A stretch of 64,000 nt of DNA, taken from the NCBI GenBank assembly GCA_905178155.1, contig CAJINV010000004.1, positions 2,502,228-2,566,227 on the forward strand, written 5' to 3'. The notes beneath the pieces were generated by a model that had not been told where the DNA came from, did no database searches, and was given only the letters and a program-made list of their open reading frames with translations. The stretch comes from Amoebophrya sp. A120 (taxonomy: Eukaryota; Sar; Dinophyceae; Syndiniales; Amoebophryaceae). The position numbers and the translations under genes are program-made. This document shows, in pieces, positions 23,501 to 35,500 of this stretch (its first letter is position 1; each line of letters starts with the position of its first letter).

Positions 23501-26500
23501 CGACCACCCCAGAGTTGTCATGCAAATCTGCATGCGTAGAATGTTTGTCATGCGGAGCCCCATGAGAGGCATTTTCTAGTCGTGTTTTGGAATTTGTAAT
23601 GCTCCAATCAGCATTTTTTACTAGATCTGTGATGCTGCAGAACTACCTCAAACAGCACTACGCTGCGAGTCCAAATTTGTCATGCAAAACAGCAAAAACT
23701 TGTGGACTTGTCTAGCCGATTCCCCATCTAGACTCTGGTGTGGGGACGTTTTTACTCAGGATAGGCCGCGTCCCGCCGGAAGACCAGGATTTTTCCCGTG
23801 GTCGGCGGCCCAACGTCGTCGTTGCCGCTCATCATGTTGAACAACGTGGTTTTGCCCGCGCCGTTGGGGCCGAGCAGCCCGAAGCACTCGCCCGCCGGGA
23901 TCCCCAGCGTGACCCCCTTGGTGGCCCACATGGGCTTCTTGCCTCCCTCGACCATGAACCTCTTGCGCACGCCGCGGAGGTCAATGGCGAACTCGGCGGC
24001 CAACAGGTGGTCTGCGACCCGGTCGTTGCCTGCAGCTTCTCCCAGACTCTTGATCTGGAAATTCGTCACCAGTTTGTCGGCTGAGATAGCTGTATCTGTA
24101 GTTCCAGCAGCTGCATGATCTTTGTTGTCACCGGTGGTGTTGCCGTCGGTTACTACTCCGAGGCCATCATTTTCAGCTTGTTTTCCTGGTTGGTCCTTCT
24201 GACCGGCGGAAGACCGGATCCGATCCCCCCGGGCGGCCGTGCATCGAAAGCGACAATGCAGTCCCGACCCAAACGCAGGAAGCAAAAATGAAGCTAATAA
24301 TTATTGCCCAAGAGCGGCGAAACGCTCACGCTCGCGGCGTTTCGGTTTCGCGCAAAATTTGCTGGGCCAACTGCTTGCCAATGCAAGACGCCCGCCCGGC
24401 TCCGTCGGTCCGGCGGGCGGGCCGCCCACACGGGCGGTCGGTCAGATATCAGCGACCCTCAGCGGAGTGATGCTTCTCACAGGAGCACTCGCCGACTCAC
24501 ACACAGAGTCAGTCAGTTCACAGACAGGCGCGCTGGGAGACGGCGCCTATCTTCGGCCCCACCCGCGAAGACCTTCTGGCCACCCCCATTGCACCGGAAG
24601 GGGAGGGGTGGAGCCATCCAGATTTCTTTGCTGGCCATCCGCAACGACCGCACGCTTCCAGCCGAGACACTGGTGAATCCGACCCATAAATACCCAACTG
24701 CCACACCCAACGCTCCGGGCCGGGGCACTGGATCCACCCAGGCCTGCTAGCCACCAACACCACACCACACCGACAACCCGGGATGGGGCGGTGGATCCGC
24801 TCGCTGTCGCTTCCGCGCAAACACAGATATGCGCCAGTACATTTCCGCGAAATTTCAAAATTTTATTTTTATGGACGGATAATTATCATGGAAAAATCAC
24901 TCAAGTGAAGCGGCTGCAGGAAACGAAACAGGAGCCAGATTGAGGCGTGACTCGACATGGGTTTATTTAAGACAACCGCAACAACTCACCAACCACGAAA
25001 TTTTAAAATTTTATTTTTATTGAAGTTGAAAATTCGCGAAATTTCAAAAATTTATTTTTAATGCAAGGTGGAACGATAAATAGCCGACGTCGAAGCGAAA
25101 AATGACGGACGAAACGTGTCGGTCGTCCCGCCCGAGGCTCAGCGATGCTGGAGAGCGGGTGCTGAGGCTGACTGGATCAGATTTTCAAGTTGAAATCCGC
25201 GAATTTTCAAAATTTTGTTTTTATTAATCTAGATCACACAACTACCACAGTCAGTTGCTTGAGCTTGATTGTATATCGAAAGCGGCCCACCTCTTCGACG
25301 CTGGCTGCGCAGAAAAATGCACCGACATTGCGCCAGGGATCGGGTAGTTGCGCACAGTGAGGGCGCGAGCCGGCTGCTGAGCGAGCGGGGCCGAAAATTC
25401 GGAAATGTAGTCTACGTACTTACCCTGCGAGCGCTTTTGTTTTTTGTTCCTCGCGTTGTACCCGCCTAGAAAATTTCTAGGAAAAAACACATGGCAATCA
25501 CATAGTGGTTTTTCGCACAATGGGTTGGTAAATGTTTTCGCACACGATACGGCCGCACCGTCGGCAATGGCGGTCGACGCGGGTGGTGCCTTGCCTTTAT
25601 TTTCAACAACCGCGCCGAGCCCGACTGCGAGTTGTGGTTCTGCCGCTCCACTGGAAATGCTTTCTCCGGGATGCAGCATGGCGGACGAGAACGTACGGTA
25701 GATCTCCAGGCCGGTTTTTGGTCCTTGTCCAGATGAGCCGTCTAGTTCCAGTACTGGCTGGCGGGGCCGCTGCTCCTCCGCCACAACGTCGGGGTCCCGA
25801 AGGTGGGCCTCCTCGGGCGGCGGCAGTTCCTCGAGGGCAATGGCCTCGACCTGCTTGGTATCCTGTGCAAAAGTATCGCACTCGTAGTAATTGCAATCAT
25901 GCATTACAAGTTTTTTTCTGAAGCTAAATCCGCATTGCGTATTTTATTTCTCATGCTGAGGAAATTTGTAATGCATTTATACGAGTACGATACTTTTGCA
26001 ATGCATACTTGGTCATGCGGTTCCGCCGGATTACGCGCTCGAAGAAGAACAGCAGGAGCCAATGCAGAACTCCGCTGTAAACGAGCCCGTAGAAGTAGGC
26101 GAAATGAAGCCTGCCGACTACGGATTGGTCAATGTAGTTGAAGCCCAGGCCGAGGGCGTTCAGCATCGCAAGGTCTTTCTTGCGGTCCTCGCCAAACAAA
26201 GCGAGAACGTCGGCCAAGCCCTTCTATCCTGAGTAAAAACGTCCCTGTCATGCAAATGCGCACTGACAGGAACATTTGCAATGCGCAGCTCCATGAGAGG
26301 AGTTTCTAATTATGCTTTGGAATTTGTAATGCTGTAAACAGGATGTGAAAATGGCTTTCTCATGCGGCTTCTCTTGCCAATCAGCCCTATACTGCAGAGG
26401 GAGACTTGTGTTGCTAGATTCCCAACGTGACTATGGGGTGGGGAGGCGTTTGCTTAGGATACTTTCCCCGTCTTCGCCAAGCGCTCGATCGCGGCCTCGG

Positions 26501-29500
26501 CGCGCCGAATCGCGTGCGGGTTCTGCAGCGTGGGCCAAAAGTACCAGCCCGCAGCCTGGGTATTTTTTGTCAGCTGCTCGATCGGGTCGCACGGGTCCAG
26601 GGACGGGGTGGCACTGGTACTGGTGCTATTCGTGGGTACCGCTGTCACATCATAATTTTCAACAAGTTCATCTGGTGAGGTGACGCCGCTGTCGTCCTTA
26701 GAAGTTAACATCCTTGTTTCGTGGTCTCTTGCTGATGTCCTCGTTATAATTCTCTTTGCTGTGGTAGTTCTCCTGCCTGCTGCTGCTTCTTGTCGCTTCT
26801 CCTGTCTTCGGTTCGCTACGTACATCTCCAAAAACCTCGATACTGACGGCATCGGGAACATATTAGAGGGTCTTTTACCTTCTTCATAGCCGTCCTCTTC
26901 ACCATCATCTATACCCGTCGAGTAGGAAAGTTTGTCTACAAAAATAGATGAACCATTTCCAACATTGCCTCCCTCGTCCTGCTCGTCTCTGTCTTCCAAA
27001 ATAAACGACGAAGCACTACTAGAAGTGGATTTTTTCTTGCCTTTCTTTGGCGTATTTGGCGTGTAGGCGCCGCTGCTCCTCTTATTTCGCGAGGTGGAAA
27101 CCAGACTCTGCAGCACAAATTTTATGTCCCCAGCGCCGGTGCACTCTGCGGGCATAGTCCACCCGGCCAGCGCGGCGGTGTTGTGCAACAGGTAGATGTG
27201 ACTAATGGCGTTGTTCATGGCAATGTTAGGGAAGAAAAATCCCAGCAGCACGTTCCAGAGGACCGTGCCGGACCCCGACCCGTCCACCGGTAACACGACC
27301 AGGCCCAAGCTGCTTTCACCCCCCACCATGTTGACAATTTCCAAGGCGAGTTTGATTAGCGGTGTGAGGATCAACAAAACTAGGTGGGTATCAAATGTAA
27401 AAATGTCTGGGTCTGGAAGAGGAGAAGTTTGTCATGCACATTTTCCATGATGTCTGTGATGTATGCCATGGCATCACAGATTTTTTGAGAGCCTATCGAT
27501 GCACATCCTGCATGAAAAATGCCCTCTACGCGTAGCCAAATTTGACTCCTCCTGCTGCTCATGCAATACAGCTTTTTTTAGCATCCAAATGCAGCATCAC
27601 AAGTTTGGCTCTTGCAGACCCAGACATTTTTGCACTTGATAGTAGGTCCCTTGCAGAAACTTCGCGTCGAACAGTGCGACAACCTGGGCGATCAAACTAT
27701 GGCGTTCTCAACTGTTACATTCTCAACTGTTAGCACATAAAACTTGTGATGCAAGAATTGGAAAAGGGGAAGGGGGAAGGTTGCGCCTGTAGCATTACAA
27801 ATTCCGCACAGATTTAGGTGCGGGCTAGCCCTTCGCAAATTTGTCACGCGGGAGCAGCTTGCTCGCGAGGATGATGATGGTGCTTTTGCATGAGAAATTT
27901 ATGTAACAGTTGAGAATGTAACATTTGAGAATCTCATACAAACAGGTATTCATGGCCGCGAGGAAAAGCACGAAGAATAACGCGGTGCCCGCACCACCAG
28001 GGGTTGTGATGTTGTAGGGGGGCACGTTGAGACTCATGCCGATAAAGATGTTGAGGAACATAATCAAGCAGGGAAGCAGGAGATAGCTGCAGAAATTCCC
28101 CACGTGATAGGCCATCGGTCCCATGCCGTGCATGTGCAGGTGCCGCACTAACCCGTCGCTGCGCTCCTCGCTCAATTGACCGACGATCTTCAGGTAGCCG
28201 GCCATCAGCATTAGGATCGCCCAGATGATGCCGCCGAAAAAGCAGAACAGAATGTTGACCATTTGGCCGGTCAAAAGTTCGGAGAAGTCCGTAATGTCCG
28301 TGTCCGGCCGGATTGCGTTGAAAAAAAGTTGAATCAAAACCGACATGAAGATCAGCTTGAAAATTGCATACGCCCCCGACTTATCAAATGCAAAAATGTC
28401 TGGGTCTGGAACGAAGAGTCATGCTGTTTTTGCATGACACAGAAGGTCTGGCATGGAAGCTCTAGCATCACAGGTCTTGAAGAGAAGCGTTCGCAATGCC
28501 GAATCCGCATGACACGTCCCTGATTTTGGTGACAGAAAGTGGGCAACTTTTGCTGCCTATGCATGACGAGAGATTTTTCTGTCTTCTGAAATGCGCATCA
28601 CAAGTTTGTATTCTTCCAGACCATATTTGCACTTGAGACCACTCGCTCGTCCAGCGGAGCAGCATCATCGCGTGCACCTGCCGCGTATGCATTGCAAAAG
28701 TAATAAAGTACTAGTAGAAATCGCATGACAAATTCACTCAGCATGAGAAATGGAGTTTGTCATGCTGTTTTGCCTTGGGATCGAGATTTGTGATGCATGA
28801 CTGCGATTATTACGAGCACGATACTTTTGCACAGGATACCGCGGCAGCGAGAAGTGGCGCGGCCGCAGCGGGGCCATCGACAAGCGGCGGTCGTTTTCCA
28901 GGAGTCTTTTTCGCTCAGTCGTTAATGCCACCAGGTCGGCGTTTTCTTTGTCTTTTTCGGTGAGGAGGAGCAAGGGCTCTTTTGCTTCGAAGATGCTGTT
29001 ATCCTGTGCAAAAGTATCGTACTCGTACAAATGCATTACAAATTTCCTTAGCATGAGAAATAGAATTTGTAAATGCTGATTTACCTCCCTGAAGGAAAAG
29101 ATTTGCGATGCATGAGTGCAATACGAGTGCGATACTTTTGCACAGGATAGCTGTCCTCGCGCGACGAGGGAAAGCTGGAGTCCCGGCTAGTAGAAATTGA
29201 TGCTCTTCTTGCACTTTTGTCATCCATTTTCGACGCAGTGGTCTCATCTACTACGCCCGCCCCACCGGCCCCAGACCTGGTGGCAGCGGCGGCAATTTGA
29301 ATATTTTTGTCGTTCGTTGTACTAGTACTTTTTTTTCGCTTTTTTTTCTCCTCTTCCGCCCGTTTCTCCAGCGCGCGGCGCTCCTTGTCGCGCTCAGCGG
29401 CCTCGCCGGCAAGGTGGAAAACCTCCTCCATCGTGGTCATTTCCACATTTACGTCCCGGATGCCGTAGTAGGTTTGTACCTCCTCGATCTTTTCTAGCAG

Positions 29501-32500
29501 TGCAGGCACGCAGTACACTTTTTCCCAGGGGATGCTGTAGGAGAGGAAAAAATCGTTCATCTTCGGATTTTTCGTTTGGATCTGGGTTCTTTTCGAAGCA
29601 CTTCGTCTACTGCTTCTAGCGGCATTGTTTGATGTCCTCTCGTCCTGCAACGCGGCGAGCCTGTCGAGCGTTTTCTCGAAAACGTCCTCTTTCAACACTT
29701 TCCCCAGCACCTTCCGCGCGTCCCTTCGCTCCGCCAAGGTCGGGTTGTGGCCGTGGTGCAGACTGAGATTCACCCAGTACCCCACGCCCCACTGGTGCTT
29801 CAGCTGCGAGCTGGTCCCCAACGCCATCACGCGGCCGTTCGCAATGATCACCTTGCGCGACGCGAGCAGGTCCGCTTCCTCCAGGTAGTGCGTGGTAAAC
29901 ACGACCGCACGCTTTTCCTGGTTCACAATGTGTTTCAATAACACCCAGAAGTCGCGGCGCGCCTGTATAACCCGCTCAGGTGTTACAATCTCAAACGTTG
30001 CAATAGAATATGGAAATCTGTGATGCAAGATTGCACGATCTAGCCAAGTCTTATAGGATAGCGCATGACAAGTTCCGGAGCCCCAAACCCCACTGCAATT
30101 TGGCGAAATTTGTATTGCAGAAAGTGGAACGGTCTGCACGTCTGTCATGCTCATCATGCAACACGAATTCCAGATTCTATTGTAACGTTTGAGAATGTAA
30201 CGCTTGCGCAAGTCATAGCCTGCGGGTCCATGCCGCTGGTGGGTTCGTCCATCAGAATCAGCGGCGTGTCCTATTAAGAGGAAAAATCCCCGCTCATTCC
30301 CATATCGAAAACGAAACTTGTCGTGCTGTATTTGCGTACATAAATCGGATTCTATTGCTAGAAGGCCAAGAGACGCAGTTGTGCCTTCGCTTGCAGACAA
30401 TCTGCCATGCTGTTTTCCGCTTACAGTTACTTCCTGTCATGCTGAAGACGCAAGGCATTCTAACACCGGGCAGCACAACAGTCGGCATCTCTGCTTTCCT
30501 TCTAGCATGACAACGCGACTTGCGATCACAAATCCGCATCACATATTTTCATTTTGATATGGGGAGGGGGCATTTTTCATTTTGATATGTCCCCGAACAG
30601 CGCGACTAACACCCACATCCGCCGCTTCTGCCCTCCGGACAAGTCTTTGCACAGGGTGTCCAATTTCTGCGAAATCCCCAGCCCCTCGGCGTGTTGCTCC
30701 GTTAACGCTGTGATTTTCCCGTTATCCGTGTACCCCCTGAGCCGGGCGAAAAATTCGATATGCCGCCGAAGCGTGAACTGTTCGTACAAGGGGTTGTCCT
30801 GCGGGCAAACCGACACGGCCTTCCGTACCTTCTTCATTTCGCGCTTGATGCTGTAGCCCGCCACGTAGGCTTCGCCGCTGGAGCAGGGCAGCATTCCCGT
30901 GATCTGGTTGATCAAAGTCGACTTGCCCGCGCCGTTGTGCCCCAGCAGGGCGAAAATCTCCCCGCGGTTGACGTCGAACGTCAGGTGATCGTTGGCGAGT
31001 ACCCCCGAGCCGTATTTTTTCGTCAACTGATGAAGCTCCAGCGCCTTGTCGGGATCGGGTGGGGGGTAACTGTTACTGCTCGCACGGTCGTTCTTGTTTT
31101 TCGATTTTCTCTTTGCAGCGGCCTTGTTTATTTCGGCGAGCTGAGTAGATTCCGATTCGTGTCCGGGTGTTGCACCACCAGCTCCTGCAATAGGTGGAGC
31201 TCGTCGATCTGAAGATGTCATGGCGGTTTTTTTGTTCTCTTCTGTGACAGCTGCCAATTCATCATCATCTTCCTTCTCCGCCGTCGCCGACGCCTCCTCC
31301 TCTACCTCCTGCATGCCGGTTTCCTGTCGCCGTGCGTCTTCCGTGTAGTTTAACAAGTACACCCAGAGCACCACGTGGCCAAACAGGCCGACGTAGTCCA
31401 GAAATCGGAGGAACCAAAACACCCCCGACTTGTCGTGCCGGGCCAGTTTGCCCTCGGATGGACCGCCTCGGGTCCAGTGCTCCGGGCCGTGCGCGATGCT
31501 CCCGTTATGGAAGCGTCAGGATTGAAATCGTCAAAGTTGAAATAATTTACCATGCAGAAATTGCAAGGCATGAAGTGCCTCTCTTGCAGCCAGGGATGGC
31601 AAGTGAGGCCGACTGACACCCTGTTTGGGGTCTGAGATAGAGCTGCTGAAGTAGCATGGCAAAAGACGCCTTCTGTCCCTAAACAGCACGACAGACTGGA
31701 TTTAGACGGTGCCAAAATTTGTCATGCACCGCTTGGAACTTGGGATTCCAACTGGTATCGATTTTATGCATTACAAGTTATTTCAACTTGAACTTTGTCG
31801 ATTTCAATCCTGACACTCCCATACCCGTGGCCGGAGTCGTCGTCCATCACGCTACCCGAGGCGCCGCCGCGCCAGTCGTCTTCCCGGGTTTTCAAGGTTC
31901 CTGCCGTGCCCGCGGACGGCGGCCACGGGTACCCGTGAAAGGGGCACCAATAGAAGCTGCGCTCCTTGTATGACACCCTCAGAATGGAAATGCTCAAAGT
32001 GGAAATGGTTTGTGATGCATGAAATGCGACACCAAAAAGACTGTATTGCAGAGAACGCAATGGAGGCCGACTATTGTGCTTCTACGGGTTCAGAATTGAG
32101 CTCCTGATTAGCATGAGAGGAGGGCACCCCTTTGCCTAACTAGCATGACAGACACGTTTTCAGTGCCCGCGAAATTTGTCATGCGCCGACTACAAATGGC
32201 GCTTCAACTGGAGTCGTCTTTTTGCATTACAAATTATTTCCACTTTGAGGATTTCCAACCTGAGGCTGTCATACCTTGATCCGCACCTGCTGCGCGTTCC
32301 AAATGCGTGGCTCGTAAATGGGCACGGCAGTTTCGGTATGACAGTGCACAACCGCCCCTCCCCCTCATTTGTAGTGCATTTCTAGCAACAGAAACCACCT
32401 CAAGGATGCAGAAGTCTCTGCATTACAAATCCACGCGCAGGGGAGCATAGTGCAGTTCGGCCTTCCAGAACTTGTCATGCAAGCACAGCCAAAAGGCTTA

Positions 32501-35500
32501 GACAGGATTTGGCATTTTTGCATTACAAATGAGGGGAAGCAGGGGGAGTTGTGCACTGTCATATTCGGGGACCAGGTGCATCGGAGCGGCTTGCGGGTCG
32601 GCGTTGTTGAAGCGAACGGTCGTTACCAACGACTCGCTTGGGTAGCTGTAGAAGTTAGGGCTATTGTTCTCTTGGTCATTTTTTCCACCGCCTCCTATGG
32701 CGGCGGTAGCTCATTTATTTGGAAAAATTTTTTTTTTTTCTATATAGCGCTTAAATAGCTAGCAAGATATGCATTTATTGGCCCCATTACTGTAGCTAAA
32801 GGCGGAGTGCCCGTCTGCGAAAGGAAAACGAAGGCCGATACTGCGGCAGCCGAAGGCGTGGTAGACCATGGAGTTGGGACACGGATTCGTCGCAAATCCG
32901 TTCAGCAGGAGGTCGTGCTTACCGGATCGTGGGTGCTCCGCTGTTCCGGAATCTGGCTGAAGACTTCGAATTGGATACGTTAACTAGCTACAGTAATGGG
33001 GCATTTGGCATGCAAAAGAGAATGCGTAGCTAAGTGGTATAGCTAAAAAAAAAATATTTTACAAATAAATGAGCTACCGCCGCCATACCTCCCATACTAC
33101 CCTTTTCTTCCTTCTCCAGAACCTTTCGAGGCTCGTCTCTACTTCTGCCAGATTCGTCTTCTTCGACGGTCATACTACTCTGGACAAGAACTTCAACTTC
33201 TTGCTCGCCGGTCTTTCTCTTTTCGCCGCGTGTACTAGTAGTTCCCTCCTCGTCCTCCTCCGGAGGCACGTCCCCCGCACCAGCTTCTTCAGAATACAGC
33301 GTCGCATCCATTCTGGAAAGGTCTTTGTCATCTTCATCTTGGCCCTTCCTCCCAGCTCCTCCCATCAGGATCGGCGCGCCCGAAGCGAGCTGGATGCGCA
33401 GCCCTTTTTCACCAGTGCCCTTTGTCCCTTTTCCATGGTGAGAAATTGACGCATGATTATCCATTTTCGGGTCGCTGTCTTCGTGTCGCGGAGCATTGGA
33501 CCACGACGACAGAAGCATCTCGTCGTCAGAGTTGTCGTTATTTAGGTGACTCCTGATACCAGGTCTGCCCCCTGCTCCTGTGGAGTCTGCCCCTGCTCGA
33601 TTTCTGCGTTCGAACTCCTTCCGGTCCTTGGCGTCCGCTGCTTTTTTCTGCAGTTGTTTTTTCCAGATAAACGCATCGATGGTCAGCTCAACTGGCTGCT
33701 TGCTAGTCTTCACGCGTGGTTGGTCATTTGAATCCACTTTGTCCATCGTCGTAGCCGCCCCGGGCCCAGCCGTTGCTTCGTCGTTCTCCGCATCGGTCCT
33801 CGCAGCGGCCGAGTTTTCAGAAGTCTTTAACATTTTCCCCAAACTCGCTGCCACTGCATCCGCTCCGAAGATTCCATCTTCGTTGACGTTAACGTCCACT
33901 TCATCATTTTTAGTACCTCCCGCCTTTTTGTCGTCTTCTTGTTCATCTTCGCTAATTCTACGTGATGTGCCCCCTCGTGAAGATGTTGCACTTGCAGCTC
34001 TTGATGCTGACTCTATTTCCAGAGAAGACGATGAAATATCATCTTTAGCATCTTCTTCACCACCTCCGCTACGTCTTCTTTTGCGAAAAAACTCCGCTAC
34101 AGACCACGCCGCATCTTCTGCTCCTGCGAAATCAGCCTTGTTGTCACCCTATGAATTGCAAAACTAGTATGGTACTAGTAGTATAGTTAGATTGCATAAC
34201 AAATTGCCTTAGCGTTACAAATCAAATTTGTCATGCGGATTTGCCCTAAGAAAAGGATTTGTAATGCATAAATATAACGCTAACGCAATTAGTACGAGTG
34301 CGATACTTTTGCAATGCATACGCCCCGGTGCAACTGGTCGTCCAGCCGCAGCTTTTGTTTTCCAAGGTCTGGAATCAAGTGCAAATATGTCTGGGTCTGG
34401 ATCTTCATGAGTGCCGATGTAGTCTGTCATGCTGTTTATGGATGTTGTTGTTGACCCACAAGGTCTGCCATGCAGGCCCTAGCATCACGAATTCAATTCA
34501 GAAGGGGAGTCAACGCCTCCTCCGCATGGCAGATTCCCACTTGTTTCGGTCGTGACAAGAAGTGGGCAACTTTCGCTGTCCACGCATGAGAAACTTTTGT
34601 ACTATGATCCGGAACGCGGAACGCGCATCACAAGTTCGCATTCTTCCAGACCGCCCAGACATAGAATTTGCAATGCATATCTGCAATCACGCTACTCTGA
34701 CTTGTGCGGAAGCCTGGGTCATTGCGGCAGTGCTTCGCCTCCTCGACCGTCCCCTGTTCGATGGAACAGCGGAGATACCGGGGCTCGTGGAAGGGCATGG
34801 CGTTCTCAACCGTTACATTCTCAATTGTTACATGATTTGTCATGCAAAATGGCAATCAGAATCGACGCGATCAAGCTGCTTCGCATTACAAATTGTGGAA
34901 GAGCCCAACAGGCTGAGAGTCTGCGCCAAACTTGTAATGCAAAAGGCGCAACTTCTTCCCCCCTTTCACTTTTCCCATTCTTGCATTACAAATTCATGTA
35001 ACAGCTGAGAATGTAACATTTGAGCGCTCCATAAAGGGGTATCGCTCATTGTAACTCTCCACGTATTTTGTGCGACCGAGCACCATATCAAATGCAAAAG
35101 TGTCTGGGTCTGGAAGAACCAGATTTGTCATGCATGTTTTTTTTTTTTTGATTAGGCCCCATCTTCATGTAAATTCATCATTTTTTTAAGCTAGGAGCCG
35201 GTGTGCGTTACTTAACATGTGAAATCTGATCTCACGAACACCGGCCTGCGACCAAGCAGGACAGGGCCGACACAATATTTCACACAGTTAAGCAGATGGC
35301 GCGGGTATCTGAGTGCTGTTTTTTTTTGTACCAAATTTAAACTTGTCGCCTGCCCCAGCAACTTGTTCTCGCTTCGCAGCCGTTCTATCCCTCCGCACCA
35401 CACGCGTATCCCTGGTCCTCCACACGTTGGCCTAGTCCTCCCCGCTCTCCCCCTCCGCTCCACACGTTGGCCTAGTCCTCCTCGTCCTCCTGTAGCTCGA

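Noticed and set aside
24240-24860. Separate gene in the GC-rich block
   Set aside because: ORFs on both strands are short and uncharacteristic, and the block lies inside the 1.03-kb intron.
25251-25376. Reading the upstream ABC exon straight to its stop at 25251
   Set aside because: That frame cannot join NBD2; removing the 47-nt GTAAGT...CAG intron puts the exon in the frame that crosses the 10-bp repeat cleanly.
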